This document shows, piece after piece, positions 6,655-12,717 of a stretch of DNA of 12,800 nt. The notes beneath the pieces are model-generated. The model made no database searches and was not told where the DNA came from. It saw only the letters and a list, made by a program, of their open reading frames with translations. Every line of letters begins with the position of its first letter. Positions within the stretch are counted from its first letter, which is position 1. Source of the stretch: an uncultured Treponema sp. (GTDB lineage: Bacteria; Spirochaetota; Spirochaetia; Treponematales; Treponemataceae); contig CALDIB010000017.1 in assembly GCA_937902125.1 (NCBI GenBank), positions 1 to 12,800 of the forward strand. Direction: 5' to 3'. The translations under genes were made by a program, and so were the position numbers.

Positions 6655-6846
6655 GGCAGTTGTCGCAAAATTTGCGACAACTGAAAAATCTGGGAGCTCT
6701 TCTTCAATCGCGTTCTGCACGTGCTTTCCGATTGTTTTGACGTCGCGGTCGAACAACGTCGCCATTTGCATGCGGTTCAGCCAAACTGTGTCCTCTTCAA
6801 ACGGAACGGAAAGAGACACCGCTTTGTCTTCGCTTTCAAAAATCAC
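6655..6846 (-). pseudogene. RhuM-family protein, N-terminal remnant
   Basis: About 62 codons match the N-terminus of the RhuM family (virulence/DNA-binding protein often found with Fic or in mobile regions): FESEDKAVSLSVPFEEDTVW, then MATLFDRDVKTIGKHVQNAI, then SVVANFATTA. In intact relatives this last motif continues as ADGK followed by a tyrosine-rich stretch and several hundred more residues. Here it runs straight into the 3' end of the EamA gene. The 5' end is also doubtful: the first codon is GTG, it has no ribosome binding site, and an in-frame TAA lies two codons upstream. The fragment lies 54 nt downstream of fic on the same strand, so a former fic-rhuM operon is likely. It is not expected to be functional. 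Confidence 0.75.
6657..6683. repeat. 27-nt perfect palindrome at the RhuM truncation point
   Basis: CAGTTGTCGCAAA and TTTGCGACAACTG flank a single A, giving a 12-bp stem with a 3-nt loop. It begins 3 nt after the EamA stop and lies inside the RhuM coding remnant, where it encodes SVVANFATT. No T-tract follows on either strand, so termination is not obvious, though such a stem could protect the eamA mRNA 3' end. Confidence 0.85.
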
Positions 6847-6900
6847 AAGTTACTTTTGCGCCATATCATGATTTGATAGACCGCCGGCAAACGCATTCGC

Positions 6901-7953
6901 CTACTTTTGAATCCAAACGTAGCTTGTTGCGGAGCTTGCGCCGACTTTTTCTATCAAGCCTTGTTTTAGCAAATCCGCCAAAGCGCGCTCGACGGTTTTT
7001 GCGCTGATGTCCGGGCATTTTTCCAGGATTTGCTTTTTGTTGATTTTGCCGACAGAGTTTTGAATAATTTTTTTTACGCGCTCAGGCTTTGAGATTTTTG
7101 CGCAAGAAAGATATTCCACGCGGCTTTCAAATTCGTTGGACGCTTTTATCAAGAGGCCCAGATAGTATTTTACAAACGGCATAAAACTGTTTTTGCTTTC
7201 ATGCCAGCCGTCGGAACAGTCTTGCAAAACTTCGTAATAAGTTTCCTTTGATTGTTCAATCAACATTTCTACGCTTATGTATTTTCCGACGATAAAGCCC
7301 GCGCGGTAAAACAAAAGCAGCGACAAAAGCCTGCTCATTCTGCCGTTGCCGTCCTCAAAAGGATGAACGCACAAAAAATCCAAAATGAACATGGGTATCA
7401 AAAGCAGTTTGTCGGTTTTGTTTTCGTTCCACGCGGCCAAAAAATTTTGGCACATTTGTCCCATCGCTTCCTTTGTCTCAAAAGCGGGAACAGGCACGAA
7501 CCTGACTTTTTGAACGCCTGCAGCGTCGGTCTCCGCGATTATGTTGTCGGAACTTTTATACTTTCCGCCAACGCCGGATTTGCTGTAGGAATACAAGTCG
7601 CGGTGAAGCTGCAAAATTATGTTTTCTGTCGGCGCGATATAGTCATAGCTTTCGTGGATTGTGTTCAGAACGTCGCGGTAGCCGGAAATTTCCTCTTCGT
7701 TGCGGTTTTTTGGCTCCGTTTTTTTTTGCATCAATTCATTCAGGCGCTTGTCCGTGGTGAAAATTCCTTCGATTCTGTTTGATGATTTTGCGCTCTGGAT
7801 TTTTGCGATTTCCATCAACGTCTTTAGCTCGTCTTTTTTTGCCTCTACAAACAACTCTTGGCGGCCCTTGTGCTCGTAAATTGAGTTTAAAAGCTGAACG
7901 ATTTCCGGCGTTAAAAGGCGCTTTGCGCTCTCGGAATATTCAAATTTATGCAT
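6901..7953 (-). CDS. Fic-domain protein with N-terminal inhibitory helix and C-terminal winged helix
   Basis: Fic enzymes usually transfer AMP from ATP to a hydroxyl side chain of a target protein. The 350-residue product has the active-site motif HPFEDGNGRMSR with H197 as the catalytic base. Upstream it has the self-inhibitory motif SNRIEG (58-63, pattern S-x-x-x-E-G), which marks class II Fic proteins controlled by their own N-terminus, so no separate antitoxin is needed. GGKYK (129-133) and the FVPVPAF flap region also fit. Residues about 285-350 look like a winged-helix DNA-binding domain (INKKQILEKCPDISAKTVER). ATG 7953 is preferred over TTG 7965. A near-perfect inverted repeat covers its promoter and may be bound by this same C-terminal domain. 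It faces the lipoprotein gene divergently; the RhuM remnant lies downstream. Confidence 0.92.
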   Translation of the reverse strand: MHKFEYSESAKRLLTPEIVQLLNSIYEHKGRQELFVEAKKDELKTLMEIAKIQSAKSSNRIEGIFTTDKRLNELMQKKTEPKNRNEEEISGYRDVLNTIHESYDYIAPTENIILQLHRDLYSYSKSGVGGKYKSSDNIIAETDAAGVQKVRFVPVPAFETKEAMGQMCQNFLAAWNENKTDKLLLIPMFILDFLCVHPFEDGNGRMSRLLSLLLFYRAGFIVGKYISVEMLIEQSKETYYEVLQDCSDGWHESKNSFMPFVKYYLGLLIKASNEFESRVEYLSCAKISKPERVKKIIQNSVGKINKKQILEKCPDISAKTVERALADLLKQGLIEKVGASSATSYVWIQK

Positions 7954-7973
7954 TCTCAACCCCAAAGTGGAAT

Positions 7974-8008
7974 TCTCTATGCCATTTTACCATAAAATGA
8001 CATAGAGA
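7974..8008. promoter_or_regulatory. 16-bp inverted repeat operator at the fic promoter
   Basis: Positions 7974-7989 are complementary to 7993-8008 with one mismatch (7982/8000) around a 3-nt centre. The repeat occupies the space between the fic -35 and -10 and includes the whole -10. A repressor here would silence fic directly. The Fic winged-helix tail is the nearest candidate binder. Confidence 0.7.
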
Positions 8009-8012
8009 GCAA
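7984..8012 (-). promoter_or_regulatory. fic promoter
   Basis: On the minus strand, TTGCTC (8012-8007) and TAAAAT (7989-7984) are 17 bp apart. The -10 matches at 5 of 6 positions. The start is expected near 7977, giving a leader of about 24 nt to ATG 7953. Confidence 0.55.
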
Positions 8013-8035
8013 GCGTTTTGACATAAAGTTTTTTC

Positions 8036-8064
8036 TTGATAAATTCCGTCCCATGCCGTATAAT
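8036..8064 (+). promoter_or_regulatory. strong sigma70 promoter of the lipoprotein gene
   Basis: TTGATA (8036-8041) and TATAAT (8059-8064) have 17-bp spacing: one mismatch in the -35 and a perfect -10. The start is near 8071. The leader contains a small hairpin, CACGC (8081-8085) with GCGTG (8091-8095), before the Shine-Dalgarno AAGGAG. Confidence 0.75.
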
Positions 8065-8114
8065 TTAAAGTTATGGCGGACACGCTATTGGCGTGCTTGT
8101 GTAAGGAGAAAGGT

Positions 8115-8731
8115 ATGAAAAAATTGAATAATTCAAGGACACTTCTGCTCATTTTGATTATTGCAGCAGCATCATTTGCAATTCAAGGCTGAACACCATC
8201 CGCAGCTTCCGCGCCTGCAGGGCAACCGACCGCCCCGACAAATCCTGAAAATTCTGTTGCAGCAGTTCAAGATACAGGGATTTATAAGGCATTGACTTCT
8301 TTGGGCTTTGATATTTCGACAGAAAAGGTTGAAGCTGTTGACGGTCAATATCAGCCAAAAATGGGCGACATCACCTCTTTGAGCTACAGACAGGTCGACA
8401 ACAGAGATAAATATACTTGTACTTATACACTCGACAGAGAAAATTCTACAGAGAACAATCTTGTATATAGAGGAACTTGGTTAGATGAAAGACATAATGA
8501 AATTGAAGAAGCAGATAATAATACGATTGTTGTCAACAAAGTAGAAAAAAGTGTTGATATTTATGATTCTATTATTGATACACGCCGTAAGTTTCACTAA
8601 ACGATGACGGTACATTGACCGCAGTTTTAGAAAGTGGAGATGCTCAGCAAATGACTATTGGCGAAAATAAAAGTATATATGGTGTTAGAGGAGAAACATT
8701 CGCTGATATAAAGATAAAATTGGCGGAGTAA
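8115..8731 (+). pseudogene. putative lipoprotein with TGA at the lipobox cysteine and a 3' frameshift
   Basis: The frame starts at ATG 8115, 6 nt after AAGGAG, and encodes a classic lipoprotein signal peptide: MKKLNNSR, a hydrophobic core of Leu, Ile and Ala, then AIQG. The next codon, where the lipid-anchored cysteine belongs, is TGA (8190-8192). The frame then stays open for 135 codons with a low-complexity linker (PSAASAPAGQPTAP) and a globular domain, and stops at 8600. The adjacent frame continues in the same style (SLNDDGTLTAVLESGDAQQ) to a stop at 8729-8731. One extra T in the run at 8592-8594 would join the two, giving about 205 residues. No family is recognised. Options are a decayed gene, sequencing error, or (unlikely) recoding of TGA as selenocysteine. 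The promoter, ribosome binding site and terminator are all intact. Confidence 0.7.
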
Positions 8732-8746
8732 GGCAGTCCTTCCATT

Positions 8747-8779
8747 AAATCCAGATAAAACAATATGTCTGGATTTTTT
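8747..8779 (+). terminator. intrinsic terminator after the lipoprotein gene
   Basis: AAATCCAGA (8747-8755) pairs with TCTGGATTT (8768-8776) around a 12-nt loop, followed by a run of T through 8779 and further T-rich sequence. It is a clear Rho-independent terminator, 15 nt after the restored stop of the lipoprotein frame. Confidence 0.85.
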
Positions 8780-8807
8780 ATTTTAAAATGTAAGTTCTTC
8801 AAATTTG

Positions 8808-8816
8808 TGGTATAAT
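8808..8816 (+). promoter_or_regulatory. extended -10 promoter of the Rid gene
   Basis: TGGTATAAT is a perfect -10 (8811-8816) with the TG extension and no convincing -35. The predicted start near 8823 is just before the ribosome binding site GAGGAG (8826-8831). Confidence 0.55.
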
Positions 8817-8839
8817 CGGAATTGTGAGGAGATAATAAA

Positions 8840-9202
8840 ATGCGTGCCACTTCCAAAATAAAAAGAATTGAAACTGATGACTTTTGGGCTGATTCAACTG
8901 TCATTGAAGCAGGCAACTTTGTATATACAAGTTATTGCATGAAAAATGAAGGAGAATCTATTGAAAATCAAATTAACGGCGCGATTGACGTTTTGGAAGA
9001 GCGGCTTAAAAAAGTTGGCTTGACTTTAGAATCTGTCGTTCAAATGGACTGTCTGTTTGCAAACATAGCTGATCTAAATGCCTTGCCAGATGTTCTAAAA
9101 AAGCGTTTCAAGGGAACATATCCTGCAAGAAAAGCTTACGAAACAAAATTTATCAGGGAAGGAATAAAATTCCAAATTGACGCGGTGGCATTTAAGGAAT
9201 AA
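8840..9202 (+). CDS. Rid-family (YjgF/RidA-like) protein
   Basis: Members of the RidA group hydrolyse reactive enamine/imine intermediates formed by PLP enzymes, protecting the cytoplasm; they work as trimers. The 120-residue product has the usual size. It keeps the QINGAIDVLEERLKKVGLTLESVV helix-strand region, written here only in part (QINGAID), and the family-defining YPARKA segment with R97, which corresponds to the substrate-binding arginine. It lacks the N-terminal PYS-type motif of canonical RidA, so it belongs to another Rid subfamily with possibly different substrates. GAGGAG (8826-8831) precedes ATG 8840 by 8 nt. It is a single gene between a terminator and the next promoter. Its base composition is more A+T rich than the proC-trpB region, which may indicate transfer. 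A functional link to the PLP enzyme at 2493 is possible but unsupported by position. Confidence 0.88.
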   Translation: MRATSKIKRIETDDFWADSTVIEAGNFVYTSYCMKNEGESIENQINGAIDVLEERLKKVGLTLESVVQMDCLFANIADLNALPDVLKKRFKGTYPARKAYETKFIREGIKFQIDAVAFKE

Positions 9203-9208
9203 ACCCAA

Positions 9209-9237
9209 TTGACACTTTTCCAAAATCTTTATAAGAT
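9209..9237 (+). promoter_or_regulatory. promoter of the ABC-F operon
   Basis: TTGACA (9209-9214, perfect) and TAAGAT (9232-9237, 4 of 6) are 17 bp apart, with a start near 9244. A small inverted repeat, ATAAG/CTTAT (9231-9244), overlaps the -10. No terminator separates it from the Rid gene, so read-through from there is also possible. Confidence 0.55.
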
Positions 9238-9243
9238 GACTTA

Positions 9244-9411
9244 TCTTTTCATTTAGGAGACACGCTGCCGATGATACTGTAATTCTGATTTCCGTAAAAA
9301 AAACGCTTGGCGCGAAGGGCGCGGGGCGATCTTTGGAAGTCAGTTGCAGTTATTTTTTGTCGGCCGAGCGTCCGCTTTCTGTGGCTGGCTTCTATTTTTT
9401 TGGAGGCCAAA
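9244..9411 (+). promoter_or_regulatory. long structured leader of the ABC-F gene, attenuator candidate
   Basis: The leader is about 168 nt, much longer than others in this window. It has AGGAG (9255-9259) 11 nt before ATG 9271, which opens a minimal ORF of three codons (Met-Ile-Leu, stop at 9280). Near its end, GCC-G-AGC (9363-9369) can pair with GCTGGC (9384-9389) and is followed by a 7-T run (9395-9401) right before the ABC-F ribosome binding site. This arrangement (leader ORF, then weak terminator, then ABC-F gene) is what attenuation by ribosome-targeting drugs looks like. The hairpin is only 6-7 bp with a bulge, so the case is suggestive. Confidence 0.35.
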
Positions 9412-11052
9412 ATGTCAATCCAAATCACAAAACTTAACTTCTCTTATCCTGAGTCAAACGCAAATTTGTTCGAGGATTTTACGCTCCAGATAGCGGAAGG
9501 CTGGACTTGCGTGGCCGGAAGCAACGGCTGCGGAAAATCCACGCTCTTAAAATTAATCGCTGGAATTCTTGTTCCAGACGGCGGAAAAATTTTATGCGGG
9601 AACGCGGGCGCAAAATCAGGCGCGGTTGGCCCAGCGGCGGGCGAAATGATTTACTGCGCGCAAGAAACCGCCGAGCCGCCCGAAAACCTTTACGCGGCCT
9701 TTTGGTCGGACGACAACGAGGCGCGCAAATTTTTTTCGCGCCTTTGCGTGACCGAGGAAATGCTTGAGCGCTACGAAACTTTGTCGGGCGGCGAAAAAAA
9801 GCGCATTCAAATCGCTTGCGCTCTAGCCGAGCGGCCCGCCGTCCTTTTGCTGGACGAGCCGACCAACCACCTTGACGCAAAGACCGCGCGAATGATTTGC
9901 GAGGCGCTTGGCGATTTTGGCGGAACGGGAATAATCGTAAGCCACGACCGAGCCTTTGCAGACAGTCTTTGCGCGCGGACAGTTTACCTTTACAACGAAG
10001 CCGCCGCTTTTGCGGGAGGCCGGGATTGCGTTGTCTATGACTCTTACCCGTGCGGCCTTACAAAGGCGTTGGAATTGCGGCAAAGCGGCGCCGACCAGTC
10101 TCGCGGCCAATGGGAGCGGCTTAACGCAAAGGCCGCGGCCGAGCGCGGAAGGAGCGCCGCGCTTGAAGCGCAAAACCAAAAGGCCAAGGCGCGCCTTTCC
10201 AAAAAAGCGATTGACTCGCGCGACCACGACGCGCAAAGGAAAATCGACACGGCGCGAATTCTTGGAAAGGACCGTTCCACCGGAGACGCAAAGGCCAGGC
10301 TTGAAACGCAAATCCGCCAAACCGAAAGCGAGCGCGACAGCGTAAAAAAAGCCCTGCGCCGCAAGGAAGGATTCGCGCTAAGCCAAAGCGACTATTCCAA
10401 GCCGCTCGCCGTAGACGAAACTGTGTTGCAAGCCGGTTCCTACAAGCTGAAAATTAAGCGCATGGAAATAAAGCGCGGAACGAAAATCGCGCTGACCGGG
10501 GAGAACGGCGCCGGAAAATCGCTTTTTGTCCGCCACGTGATTTCGCTTTTGGAAAAGGCGGGGCGAGCCAACGAGGTCTTTTATCTTCCGCAGGAAATTT
10601 CCGACGCGCAAAGGGACGCGATTTTTAACGAGCTGGAAAGCTTGGAAGAAAGCGAGCGCGGCGAGGTTCTTTCGACGCTTTACAGGCTTGGAAGCGAGCC
10701 GGAGCGTTTGGAGGGATTGAAAAGCGCGCAAACGAAAGACGGTCCGCGGGCCGGCCCTGATTCTGGGCTTGCCAACGAACAAGGGGGTCGCGGCGATAAT
10801 TTGAGCCCCGGCGAGTTGCGCAAATTGATGATAGCGCTTGCGGTCCAAAAGCCGCTTTCGCTTTTGGTTTTGGACGAGCCGACAAACCACATGGACATCA
10901 CAAGCGTTGTGGCCTTGGAAAACGCGCTCGCCGCTTTGGATTGCGCTATGATTGTGGTGAGCCACGACATGGCCTTTTTGCAAAAAGTTTGCAACGCAAG
11001 TTTTGTGGCCGAGCGCGACAAAGACCAAGGAAAGATTTTAGTGATTCAATAG
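9412..11052 (+). CDS. ABC-F type twin-ATPase
   Basis: ABC-F proteins have two ATPase domains and no membrane segments; they act on the ribosome, as translation factors or by displacing antibiotics. In this 546-residue protein, domain 1 has Walker A GSNGCGKST (36-44), signature LSGGE (124-128), Walker B LLLDEP (145-150) and SHD (177-179). A charged linker (about 205-325) includes SRDHDAQRKIDTARILGKD. Domain 2 has GENGAGKS (363-370), signature LSPGE (464-468), Walker B LVLDEP (485-490) and SHD (517-519). Both Walker B glutamates are present, so both sites look competent. ATG 9412 follows GGAGG by 5 nt; the in-frame TTG at 9307 is rejected. A Gly-rich insertion precedes the second signature. It is the first gene of a three-gene operon. 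Resistance and housekeeping roles cannot be separated from sequence. Confidence 0.88.
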   Translation: MSIQITKLNFSYPESNANLFEDFTLQIAEGWTCVAGSNGCGKSTLLKLIAGILVPDGGKILCGNAGAKSGAVGPAAGEMIYCAQETAEPPENLYAAFWSDDNEARKFFSRLCVTEEMLERYETLSGGEKKRIQIACALAERPAVLLLDEPTNHLDAKTARMICEALGDFGGTGIIVSHDRAFADSLCARTVYLYNEAAAFAGGRDCVVYDSYPCGLTKALELRQSGADQSRGQWERLNAKAAAERGRSAALEAQNQKAKARLSKKAIDSRDHDAQRKIDTARILGKDRSTGDAKARLETQIRQTESERDSVKKALRRKEGFALSQSDYSKPLAVDETVLQAGSYKLKIKRMEIKRGTKIALTGENGAGKSLFVRHVISLLEKAGRANEVFYLPQEISDAQRDAIFNELESLEESERGEVLSTLYRLGSEPERLEGLKSAQTKDGPRAGPDSGLANEQGGRGDNLSPGELRKLMIALAVQKPLSLLVLDEPTNHMDITSVVALENALAALDCAMIVVSHDMAFLQKVCNASFVAERDKDQGKILVIQ

Positions 11053-11063
11053 GAGTTTATAAA

Positions 11064-11507
11064 ATGCAAATTAAAGAAATAACAACTGGCAAAAAAGATT
11101 TTCTCGACTTGCTTCTGCTTGCCGACGAGCAAGAGGACATGGTTGACCGCTACCTTGAGCGCGGACGAATGTTCGTTCTTGACGACGGCGGAATAAAGGC
11201 CGAGTGCGTTGTCACCGACGAAGGCGGGGGCGTTCTTGAAATAAAGAACATCGCCACCGTTCCCAAAAGCCAGGGAAAGGGCTACGGCAAAAAGCTGATT
11301 GAATTTTTGGAAGAAAAATTTCATAATGGCTATGACGTCCTTCAAGTCGGAACAGGCGACAGCCCGCTCACGATTCCCTTTTACGAAAAATGCGGATTCA
11401 AGCGGCATCACGTTGTAAAAAATTTTTTTACCGACAACTACGACCATCCGATTGTGGAGGCGGGTGTCCGTCTTGTGGACATGATTTATTTGCAAAAGGA
11501 ATTGTAG
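11064..11507 (+). CDS. GNAT-family N-acetyltransferase
   Basis: GNAT enzymes move an acetyl group from acetyl-CoA to an amine on a small molecule or protein. The 147-residue product is a single GNAT domain. The acetyl-CoA pyrophosphate loop is QGKGYG (70-75), preceded by the beta-strand IKNIATVP (60-67) and followed by the helix KKLIEFLEE. The C-terminal PFYEKCGFKRHH is the usual beta5-alpha4 region, and the protein ends VDMIYLQKEL. AGGAG (11051-11055) overlaps the ABC-F stop codon and stands 8 nt before ATG 11064, so the two genes are tightly coupled. The SGNH hydrolase gene starts one base after its stop. The acceptor is unknown; the ABC-F partner makes a drug or toxin acceptor an attractive guess. 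Confidence 0.9.
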   Translation: MQIKEITTGKKDFLDLLLLADEQEDMVDRYLERGRMFVLDDGGIKAECVVTDEGGGVLEIKNIATVPKSQGKGYGKKLIEFLEEKFHNGYDVLQVGTGDSPLTIPFYEKCGFKRHHVVKNFFTDNYDHPIVEAGVRLVDMIYLQKEL

Positions 11508-11508
11508 A

Positions 11509-12669
11509 ATGAACGCGACAAAAAACGAAGGCTTTTCAAAGTGGGTGGCCTGCTGGGGAACGGCGACTTCGATTACAAAACGAACGGAGACGACATACGC
11601 AAAAGACTTGACCTTGCGCTACCCTATAAAGATTTGCTTTAACGGCTCAAAATTGCGCTTCACATTTTCCAACTTAACTGGAACGGAAGACGTGAAAGTG
11701 ACAAAGGCCTTTTGCGCAAAAAAAGGCGCGGGCCAATACAAGCCTGTCGCGATAACAAAAAACGGTGCCGCGTCGTTCTTGATTCCCGCCGGAACGGAAA
11801 TCGCGAGCGACCAAATCGACTTTGCGGTGACAGCCGGCGACACCGTTGACGTAAGCATGTACTTTGAGGGCTTTACGCAGATGAACGCGGGAACGGTAAT
11901 CCTAAGCCCGCTTGAAAAAGGCGCCTTTGCTTACGGAGACTTTTGCGCGGCGGAAAATTTTCCCGACGACCTTAGCGCGGCGGCAAACGCCTTTTATTTT
12001 TTGAACACAATCGACGTTTTTACCGAAGAAAAAAATCGCGCGCTCATCTGCTATGGGGATTCCATCACCTGCTGCTCATGGCCCGATTATCTGAGGGAAC
12101 GCGCTTTTAAAAATGGCGCGGGAACTGTTTCCGTCATAAGGCGCGGAGTGTGCGGAACAAGAATCCTCCGCCAGTATGACTGCATCACCTATCAGGCCTA
12201 TGGCTTAAAAGGCGCTGCAAGATTCCCCATTGAGACAAATGTTTCAGGCGCGGACGCTGTCATCATTCACCACGGAATCAACGACATCATTCATCCGGTG
12301 GGCGTGGAGGTGAATAAATTTAGGCCGTGGAGCGACATGCCCACGCTGGAAGATTTGATTGACGGCGTGAAAAAAATCTATGTGGAAGAAGCGAGAAGAC
12401 GGGGGCTAAAAGTTTATAGCGCCACCCTGCTCCCCATTTTTGGCTGGCGGACATATACCGAGGAGCGGGAATCATTGCGGCAGGCCTTTAACAAATGGCT
12501 TCGTTCGTCGGATGATTTTGACGGCTGCGTTGATTTTGACGCGGCGGTTCGCGACGAGCAAAATCAAAAAGCGTTTAAGCCAGAATGTGATTCCGGCGAC
12601 CACCTTCACCCCAGCGAAACGGCTTGCCGCCGCATGGCGGAAGCGGTTCCCGGCATATTGCTGCAATGA
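11509..12669 (+). CDS. SGNH/GDSL-type hydrolase, cytoplasmic
   Basis: SGNH hydrolases cleave esters, often acetyl esters on carbohydrates or lipids. The 386-residue protein shows all four blocks: GDSIT with nucleophile S185, GVCGTR with oxyanion glycine G216, HGIND with N258, and DHLH with D364 and H367 completing the triad. Residues 1-165 form a separate beta-rich domain (starting KWVACWGTATS) that is typical of the larger SGNH family with an N-terminal jelly-roll-like or carbohydrate-binding part. There is no signal peptide, which is unusual because many relatives are secreted, so it should act on an internal substrate. ATG 11509 lies 1 nt after the GNAT stop and lacks a separate ribosome binding site. 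An acetyltransferase next to a possible deacetylase suggests opposing or sequential steps on one substrate. Confidence 0.9.
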   Translation: MNATKNEGFSKWVACWGTATSITKRTETTYAKDLTLRYPIKICFNGSKLRFTFSNLTGTEDVKVTKAFCAKKGAGQYKPVAITKNGAASFLIPAGTEIASDQIDFAVTAGDTVDVSMYFEGFTQMNAGTVILSPLEKGAFAYGDFCAAENFPDDLSAAANAFYFLNTIDVFTEEKNRALICYGDSITCCSWPDYLRERAFKNGAGTVSVIRRGVCGTRILRQYDCITYQAYGLKGAARFPIETNVSGADAVIIHHGINDIIHPVGVEVNKFRPWSDMPTLEDLIDGVKKIYVEEARRRGLKVYSATLLPIFGWRTYTEERESLRQAFNKWLRSSDDFDGCVDFDAAVRDEQNQKAFKPECDSGDHLHPSETACRRMAEAVPGILLQ

Positions 12670-12681
12670 GCCGCCTGTCAC

Positions 12682-12714
12682 GCTGAACGCCTGTCGAAAG
12701 ACAGGTGACTCAGC
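12682..12714. repeat. two-part hairpin between convergent genes
   Basis: CCTGTC (12690-12695) and GACAGG (12700-12705) close a GAAA tetraloop. The outer arms GCTGA (12682-12686) and TCAGC (12710-12714) extend it. No T-tract follows. It lies between convergent 3' ends and resembles a dispersed intergenic repeat or a transcript-end structure. Confidence 0.6.
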
Positions 12715-12717
12715 ATC

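Noticed and set aside
7252..7782. Plus-strand 176-codon frame inside fic
   Set aside because: It is antisense to the conserved Fic domain and its composition reflects the opposite strand.
8073..8114. Lipoprotein start at ATG 8073
   Set aside because: It is in frame but only about 2 nt after the predicted transcription start, and adds 14 residues before the signal peptide. ATG 8115 has AAGGAG.
7946..8152. Minus-strand 68-codon frame across the fic/lipoprotein intergenic region
   Set aside because: It runs through both divergent promoters and the inverted repeat and shows no protein family features.
8292..8600. Separate 102-residue gene starting at TTG 8292
   Set aside because: There is no ribosome binding site there. 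The frame continues upstream to the TGA codon and the lipoprotein signal peptide.
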